From positions 535,466,017-535,530,016 of the forward strand of contig OX422211.1 of the NCBI GenBank assembly GCA_949130495.1: a DNA stretch of 64,000 nucleotides, in the 5' to 3' direction. This DNA comes from Sambucus nigra. Its lineage: Eukaryota > Streptophyta > Magnoliopsida > Dipsacales > Adoxaceae. A model generated the notes under the pieces. It did no database searches and was not told the origin of the DNA. It was given only the letters and a program-made list of their open reading frames with translations. This document shows, piece after piece, positions 58,495 through 64,000 of the stretch. A program made the translations under genes and the position numbers. Each line of letters opens with the position of its first letter. Positions within the stretch are counted from its first letter, which is position 1.

Positions 58495-58782
58495 AGAGGG
58501 AGTAAGATCGTATAAAAACTATCAAAACACCCCTTTTTGTTGTGTTACCAAAATAACCCTTATATTTGAATTTAAGTAAAAAATTGAGAGTAAAATGAGA
58601 GGGAGAGTAAATTTTGGTGGGGTAAATTTGTAATTATAATTAGAGTATAATAGAGGTCTGGTGAGGTACATAATATTATCATGTAAATATTGATCTCACC
58701 TTCCATCTAGTGCCTTGTTGGCTTCAATCTTGACCGTTAAGTGTCTTATAAACTTATGAATTGTGAAAACACCATTGCTCCT

Positions 58783-58824
<42 letters not shown>

Positions 58825-60017
58825 TTACACAAGAACAAGCATATAGTATATATACTTGTATTTTATACCTATAAACATATTATATCTTTTGTGTATATAA
58901 GACTAACTAGGAACGTGATGACACTTAAAATAGTATTAAATGTACCCAAATCTAATCATCTAAGAAATAAGGTAGAACCCAACTTTGAGATGAGTAGATA
59001 AAAAAGCACCTCTGATGCTGGTCATATGTTATTTTATTCTCGTACCATCTGAATCAGTTCCAAATACAAAGCTATATCTCCTTTAAAAGGAGTCCTACCA
59101 GAAATCTGCATTAAAGAAGAAAAGGGAAAAGAGAACCACTTAAGGAGGTACATGAGAAGTAAAAGGCTGGGATAAAAAGCATAAATACTAATTTGAATAA
59201 AATTTTGATTCATATATTAAGAGGCAGGTAATCAAACCTCTCTAAGAGTGTACCTAAAAAACTAATATGGTTGGAGAATCATCAGATGTGTCTGAAAGAC
59301 CAATTGCACATAATATAAGTGCAAAAGACAATGTGTAAAATATATGTGAATACGATTTTAAAACTTCAATGCATACAATGTCAACAAGAAAGAATATGAC
59401 ATGGACAACAATAAATATCTTACATACTTGGGCTCCAAGATTTTCCTGGATGAGATCAGATACGTCATTAAAATGGGGCATCCTGAAACCATGGACCTAA
59501 ACCTGAGGGGAGTTAGTAGATCATTTTGGACAGGAATAGCAATCGGGTAGAAATGGTACGAGACCCCTCCACACACCCCTGGACCTGAACCTTCCACCCT
59601 GTATTTTCCCCCAAACATGCATCTCCTTACAACCCTTGTAATCCTATCCCACAATAGCTAACCCGGGGGCTCCAGCCAATCCTCGCCCTATTATTGATGA
59701 AAACGAGAAAAGTTCAAACTTACTTTGAATGTTGGTTTTAGCTTGTAAAAAAATTTAATCAACACTTTTTGTTTAAGTTTTTCATCATCATCTATTCCCA
59801 AAACGTACTTGTCATAGTTGTTTCTACTTCTCCATCCATGATTCCATCAACTACTAACAACCTAAGAACCCAAGAGTTTACTTACAACACTGTAAAATAT
59901 GTACACAAATTTCAAGTGAAGAAAAAAACCAAATTAGGTATAGGAATAATCTCAAACTCATGGGATATGAATTGAGGCAATGATTAAAAATGTAGAAATC
60001 AGTGTACATCTTTTACA
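58495..60017. other. CACTA interior, right part
   Basis: AT-rich sequence with an AT microsatellite at 58785-58822. Exon-like minus-strand pieces occur near 59040-59110 (GGTAG acceptor, then TPFKGDIALYLELIQMV) and 59420-59510 (CCCCTCAG and GGTTTCAG acceptors). I cannot name either. No CACTA transposase motif is visible. Confidence 0.45.
58785..58822. repeat. AT microsatellite
   Basis: A pure (AT)n run of about 19 units. Confidence 0.95.
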
Positions 60018-60345
60018 GTGTTATTTCAGGCATAAAATTGTGGGAGGTACATAAATTCAATGATTAAAACAACCCTTAATAATGGGATAAAATCATGGGA
60101 TGTACATAAATTTGTGTACATTACTTATAAATTGGCTAAAACAACCCTTAATCATGGAAATCAGTGTACATCTTTTATGTACATTACTTACAAGTAAACT
60201 CATGGAATTTATAAGTAAACTAAATAAGTCGTTCCAGGCATAAACTCATGGGATGTACACAAATTCCATGATTAAGGGTTGTTTTAGCCAATTTATAAGT
60301 AATGTACAGAAATTTAAAATATGGAATTTATGCCTGAAACAACTT
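60018..60345. repeat. fold-back element with a perfect 45-bp inverted repeat
   Basis: 60115-60159 and 60264-60308 are exact reverse complements over 45 bases, with a 104-base spacer. An outer inverted pair, TTTCAGGCATAAA near 60026 and its complement near 60328, frames a segment of about 320 bp. Further partial copies of the CATGGGATGTACA(T/C)AAATT word occur in the spacer. It looks like a MITE or rearranged fold-back; no target duplication was settled. Confidence 0.8.
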
Positions 60346-60420
60346 ATAATACTTATTAAAAACTGTAACTTAGAGAGTGGATTTGAATGCCCTAATCTCA
60401 AATTCAGATTTCGTTATACG

Positions 60421-60536
<116 letters not shown>

Positions 60537-60879
60537 TGTACCTTTGCATGTTTGCAGCTTGATGGATTGAAGGAGAATGTCGACGTTGATCGAAGAATGA
60601 TTGAGAGAGGACTAAGACTTGAAACGATGGAGGAAGATTTGTTAGAGAACTGAACAGAGAGACAAGAGTGTGTCCATGAGGGTGCGATTGATTTTCCCCT
60701 TTTGAGTCTCTGGCCGCCCTTGAATGTGAGAGAGAGAGAGAGAGGAGAGACTAACGAGAGTGGGAGATTGAGAATGAGGGAGGAGAGAGAGAGCAGGAGA
60801 CCAAAAAATTGAGAGGGTTACTATTTGGTTAAGAGTATTTATATTTTATTAAATGTAATCACTTTTGGAACACTTAAAA

Positions 60880-61012
60880 ACAATGCTAAAATTTTGGCAC
60901 TAATTTGAAGTGTGCTAGATTATCATTAAACCGTGCCAGAAATTGGCACAGTTTTAAACTGTGCCCATTTTTCAATATCGAGGTGTGACAAATTGTAGTT
61001 TTTGGTGTAGTG
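60880..61012. repeat. right terminal and subterminal inverted repeats of the CACTA element
   Basis: TTTGGCACTAATTTGAAGTGTGC and GTGCCAGAAATTGGCACAG-type palindromes mirror those at the left end, and the element finishes TTTTTGGTGTAGTG at 61012. AAT follows as the target duplication. Confidence 0.88.
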
Positions 61013-62356
61013 AATGGAGAGATTAAACTCTTGTAGGAGTGGGATCCACCTTATGAGGCGCAACTTTGCGTCTTTCTTTGCAAAGAGGTATTTTAAAGCC
61101 GCATAGTCGGTGAAACAAGTAATGGGTGAACCGATGAGGTAGGACCGAAATTTGTCTAGAGCAAATACCATCGCTAGAAATTCCTTCTCCGTAGTGGAGT
61201 AATTGAGTTATGGTTCGGTTAAAGTCCGTCTAGCATAGTAAATGACATGAGACTTCTTGTCTTTCCTTTGCCCCAAAATAGCCCTTATTTCAAAATTGCT
61301 TGCATCACATATGAGCTCGAATGGTAAGGACCAATCCGGGGCTTGTATGATGGGAGCAAAAAAAAAATGCTTTTTAATTTTTCAAAAGAACTTTTGCATG
61401 CTTCATTCCACTCAAATGGGGTATCCTTCATAAGAAGGTTTCTTAAGGGTCTAGCGATGGCGCTAAAGTCCTTAATGAACCTTCTATAAAATCCCGTGTG
61501 GCCCAAGAAGGAGCGCACGTCTTTTAGCAATTTCGGTGGGGGTAGTTCAGCTATGACATCTATTGTTTCTCTATCGACTTCAATTAATTTTGATGAGACA
61601 ATGTAGCCAAGAATTATTTCCTCATTGACCATAAAATGGCATTTTTCCCAATTTAGCACCAAGTTCTTCTCCACACACGGGCAAGTACTTTCTCAAGATT
61701 CACTAAACAAAGAGGTGCCAAAAACACTAAAGTCATCCATGAACACTTTAAGTTCTCTCTCAATCATATCGCTAAAGAGACTTAACATGCACCTTTGAAA
61801 GATCGTGGGTGCATTACACAGGCCAAATGGCATACGTTTGTAGGCAAACGTACTAAAGGGACAAGCGAAAGTCGTCTTCTCATGGTCAAAATCTACCTCA
61901 ATTTGGTTATATCAGGAATAACCATTTAGGAAGCAATAATAAGGGTGGCCCACTACTCTCTCTAGCATCTAATCAATAAATGGCAAGGGGAAATGGTCTT
62001 TCCTAGTTCCCGCATTGAGTTTTCGGTAATCAATGCAAATGCACCACCCGGTGGTGGTACATTGGGGAACACGATCACCCTTAGCATTTTCAATCACAGC
62101 CATGCATGACTTCTTCGGGATAGCTTGAATGGGACTCACCCACTTGCTATTCGATATTGGTTCGATAATCTTGACATTCAATAATTTAATGATTTCAGCC
62201 CTCACTACCTCTTTCATAGTAGGGTTCAACCTTCTTTGCATTTCCCTCGAGGGCTTTACATACTCCTCGAGGTGGATTATATGGGTACCAATCAAAGGAC
62301 TTATACCCTTCAAATCAACTATGCACCAACCAAAAGAACTTTTTTACTTCCTCTGA
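61013..62356 (-). pseudogene. pol: Athila pol: reverse transcriptase and RNase H N-terminal part (broken)
   Basis: RT begins near 62313 (MKGISPLIGTHIIHLEEYVK). It continues with PTMKEVVRAEIIKLLNVKII, a catalytic-site upstream motif WCICIDYRKLNAGTRKDHF near 62045-61990, RMPFGLCNAPTIFQRCM near 61840, and the catalytic VFMDDFSVFG near 61745-61715. The thumb follows at about 61674-61285 (LGHTGFYRRFIKDFSAIA). RNase H is at about 61250-61013, with DYAALKYLF and the [12 protein letters not shown] end at the CACTA border. Stops and frameshifts occur near 61968, 61690, 61350 and 61200. The next part of the domain is found across the insertion at 30858. Both catalytic RT aspartates remain. Confidence 0.9.
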
Positions 62357-62753
62357 ATTTTTAGTAATTTACCCTCCTGCTCTTTGTCTAGGCTAGATAA
62401 GATAACAACAGGAAATGTCTCATTCTCTCCTAGATAATCATATTTAACATTGGAAGGTAGTTTCTTTAATTCGAGGGTAGGGAATTTTTTCGTAGAGGGG
62501 GCCATGCATGATTTCCTCGGCGATAGATCCTCGAATCTAGAAACCTAACTCACATATCCCACGTCCTCGTCCAACGCTCTCTTATCCAGAATTTCCCTCA
62601 ACTACTCTACTTTGAAGTGTACGCTCCCTCACTCTCGTTACTAGACACCACGAAAGCTTCTAGCTCATCTCCATAAAAAAATTCCTCTAAGTACTCTTCT
62701 ACGATCTCATTAATAAGGCTTATCGCATGAAGATCATCTTCTTCTCCCGCATA
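62357..62753 (-). other. Athila linker between protease and RT
   Basis: Contains several stop codons and frame changes in the sense strand; acidic segments (YAGEEDDLHAI and similar) fit the poorly conserved linker of Athila polyproteins. Confidence 0.5.
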
Positions 62754-64000
62754 TTAGGCTATGTTGAAGATGTTAGTCTCTAAAGTCATGTTCCCAAAAG
62801 TGAGTTGCATCTGGACATTTCGAGTATTGATCAGTGCGTTAGTCGTAGCTAAGAATGGGTGCCCAAGAATAATGGTAACATGATTACTCAAGGTGAAGGA
62901 GGACTCTGTGTCCCAAATGATAAAATCTATGAGGAAATACAAAGTGTCAGCTTGGACTGTCACGTCCTCGATAATACCCCTAGGTATCTTCACGGTTCGA
63001 TCTGCCAATTGGAGAGTGATCTTTGTGGGCTTGAGATCACCCAGATCAAGTTTCCTATAAATGTAATAGGGGAGGATATTGACACTCACCCCCAAATCGA
63101 GTAAGGCTTTTTCAATTCTATTCTCTCCAATGATGCATGAAAGGGTGGGTACACCGGGATCTTTAAATTTCGGTGGGAGATCATTGAGTAGAACATAGCT
63201 CACATTTTGTTCTTTAAATACATTATTCTTTACCTTCATCCTCTTCTTTACTGTCAATAAATATTCAATGACTTTTGTGTAAGATGGAATTTGCTTGATG
63301 GCATCGAGGAAAGGTAAGTTTAACTTTACCTACTTTAGGACATCTAGCACCTCATCGCGGGGGTCTCCTTTTTGGGAAGAAACCAACCATTGAGGAAATA
63401 GCACTGTGGAGAGTGGTTTCACAACTACCTCGGTCTCACTAGTGTCTTCAATCTCAATCTATTTCAAGGGGATAGCTTTGGCCTCTTTCGTGCTGGTCTA
63501 AATCTCCTTGTCTTTTGGTGCATCATGTGAGGGAGGTGATAAATAAATGACTCTCCCACTATGTAGAGTGGTTACAGCTTGACATTGCTCCTGATGTTCT
63601 ACGGGGGTGGATCTAACGCTAGTTTGACCTTGGGGAGGTCTTTATCCTTGGGCAGGAAACTTACTATTTTTTTGGATACTTAATGAAGATTGCAACTTTG
63701 AGATGTTTGCATTGATGTCAGTGAACATGCGATCATATCTAGCGTTGGTTGCACTCTGGGAGTTGATAAATTGGTGTATTGTATTTTTGAGAGCCCTCCG
63801 CGGTGGAGCTATATATGGAGCTGAAGGAGGTGGTTCTTACTAAAATTGAGGAGGGGGTAGAGGTAGGGCAACCTGTGAATTTGGATTCAACACAGCTTGT
63901 TGTTACCCGTAGCTAAAACCAGGATGGTTTCTCCACGAAGGGTTGTACTTGTTCCCATGCGAGGCATTAAATTTTCCCTTAAACCCTCCTATAGCCTCCA
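62754..64000 (-). pseudogene. gag-pro: Athila gag C-terminus and aspartic protease (broken)
   Basis: The sense strand enters at 64000 with YNPSWRNHPGFSYG, the usual end of the Athila gag nucleocapsid-like region, then a proline-rich spacer. PFLDAIKQIPSYTKVIEYLL (near 63320-63260) is a conserved Athila block. Protease follows: KFKDPGVPTLSCIIG and LLDLGVSVNILPYYIYRKL, with D-L-G as the catalytic motif as in other Athila copies, then VTIILGHPFLATTNALIN. The frame 63257-62754 is open for 167 codons. Several stops interrupt the upstream gag part (near 63890, 63835, 63645, 63505 and 63330). The start of gag is outside the window. Confidence 0.88.

Larger units (their letters stand above)
61013..64000 (-). 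mobile_element. Athila-lineage gypsy element, 5' part (gag end, protease, RT, RNase H start)
   Basis: This is the upstream half of the Athila element whose downstream half is at 25530-30861. On the minus strand it holds the C-terminal part of gag (64000 to about 63260), protease, RT and RNase H up to the CACTA insertion site. The 5' LTR and most of gag lie beyond the right edge. Confidence 0.9.

Noticed and set aside
59254..59654. Overlapping minus-strand frames of 75 and 98 codons
   Set aside because: Two different frames over the same DNA, neither with a known motif; splice-like AG sites suggest intronic or captured sequence but do not support a gene.

Overview
The window is plant nuclear DNA, most likely from a eudicot, and consists almost entirely of nested transposable elements. 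The evidence is the set of lineages present (Ty3/gypsy Tat, Tekay chromovirus and Athila; Ty1/copia SIRE-like; CACTA, Mutator-like and Helitron DNA transposons), primer-binding sites complementary to plant initiator tRNA-Met, and broken pieces of plant genes (ING PHD-finger protein, ASF1 histone chaperone, an amino-acid/GABA transporter). I see no intact host gene, rRNA, CRISPR array or convincing tRNA gene. The DNA is AT-rich, with many microsatellites.

Layout, left half. 1-4470 is the 5' part of a minus-strand Tat-lineage gypsy element cut by the window edge, with its 5' LTR at 3795-4470. 4507-5595 holds remnants of an unrecognised coiled-coil protein, followed by a 66-bp tandem repeat. 6246-15180 is a minus-strand Tekay-type chromovirus with 2-kb LTRs, a decayed gag-pol ending in a chromodomain, and an array of ACACGTGT (G-box/ABRE) motifs upstream of its TATA box. 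15180-25500 is non-coding: two degenerate minisatellites, a 1.06-kb Mutator-like element with perfect 9-bp target duplications, a 214-bp Mutator-type MITE also with a perfect 9-bp duplication, a possible PIF/Harbinger-like element and a Helitron end.

Layout, right half: one nested stack. A minus-strand Athila element runs from about 25.5 kb to beyond the right edge. Its RNase H domain is split by a 30,151-bp insertion (30862-61012) with CACTA-type ends (CAATACACC.../CACTACACC...) and an AAT target duplication; the Athila reading frame resumes on the other side. The CACTA element carries inverted subterminal repeats, a 168-bp satellite array of about 15.5 copies (31640-34245), and minus-strand fragments of a transporter, ING and ASF1 genes, the last two both chromatin proteins. 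I found no CACTA transposase. Two younger LTR elements sit inside it: a gag-only SIRE-like copia element (41733-48963, duplication AAACC) and a gag-only gypsy element with 3.3-kb LTRs (49500-58489, duplication GACAG).

Inferred order of events: Athila insertion, then CACTA insertion, then copia and gypsy insertions. LTR differences counted by eye make the gypsy element the younger of the last two. Most coding copies carry in-frame stops of the CAA/CAG/CGA to TAA/TAG/TGA kind, as expected of methylated, silenced DNA. The most unusual part of the window is the CACTA element combining captured chromatin-gene fragments with an internal 168-bp satellite.
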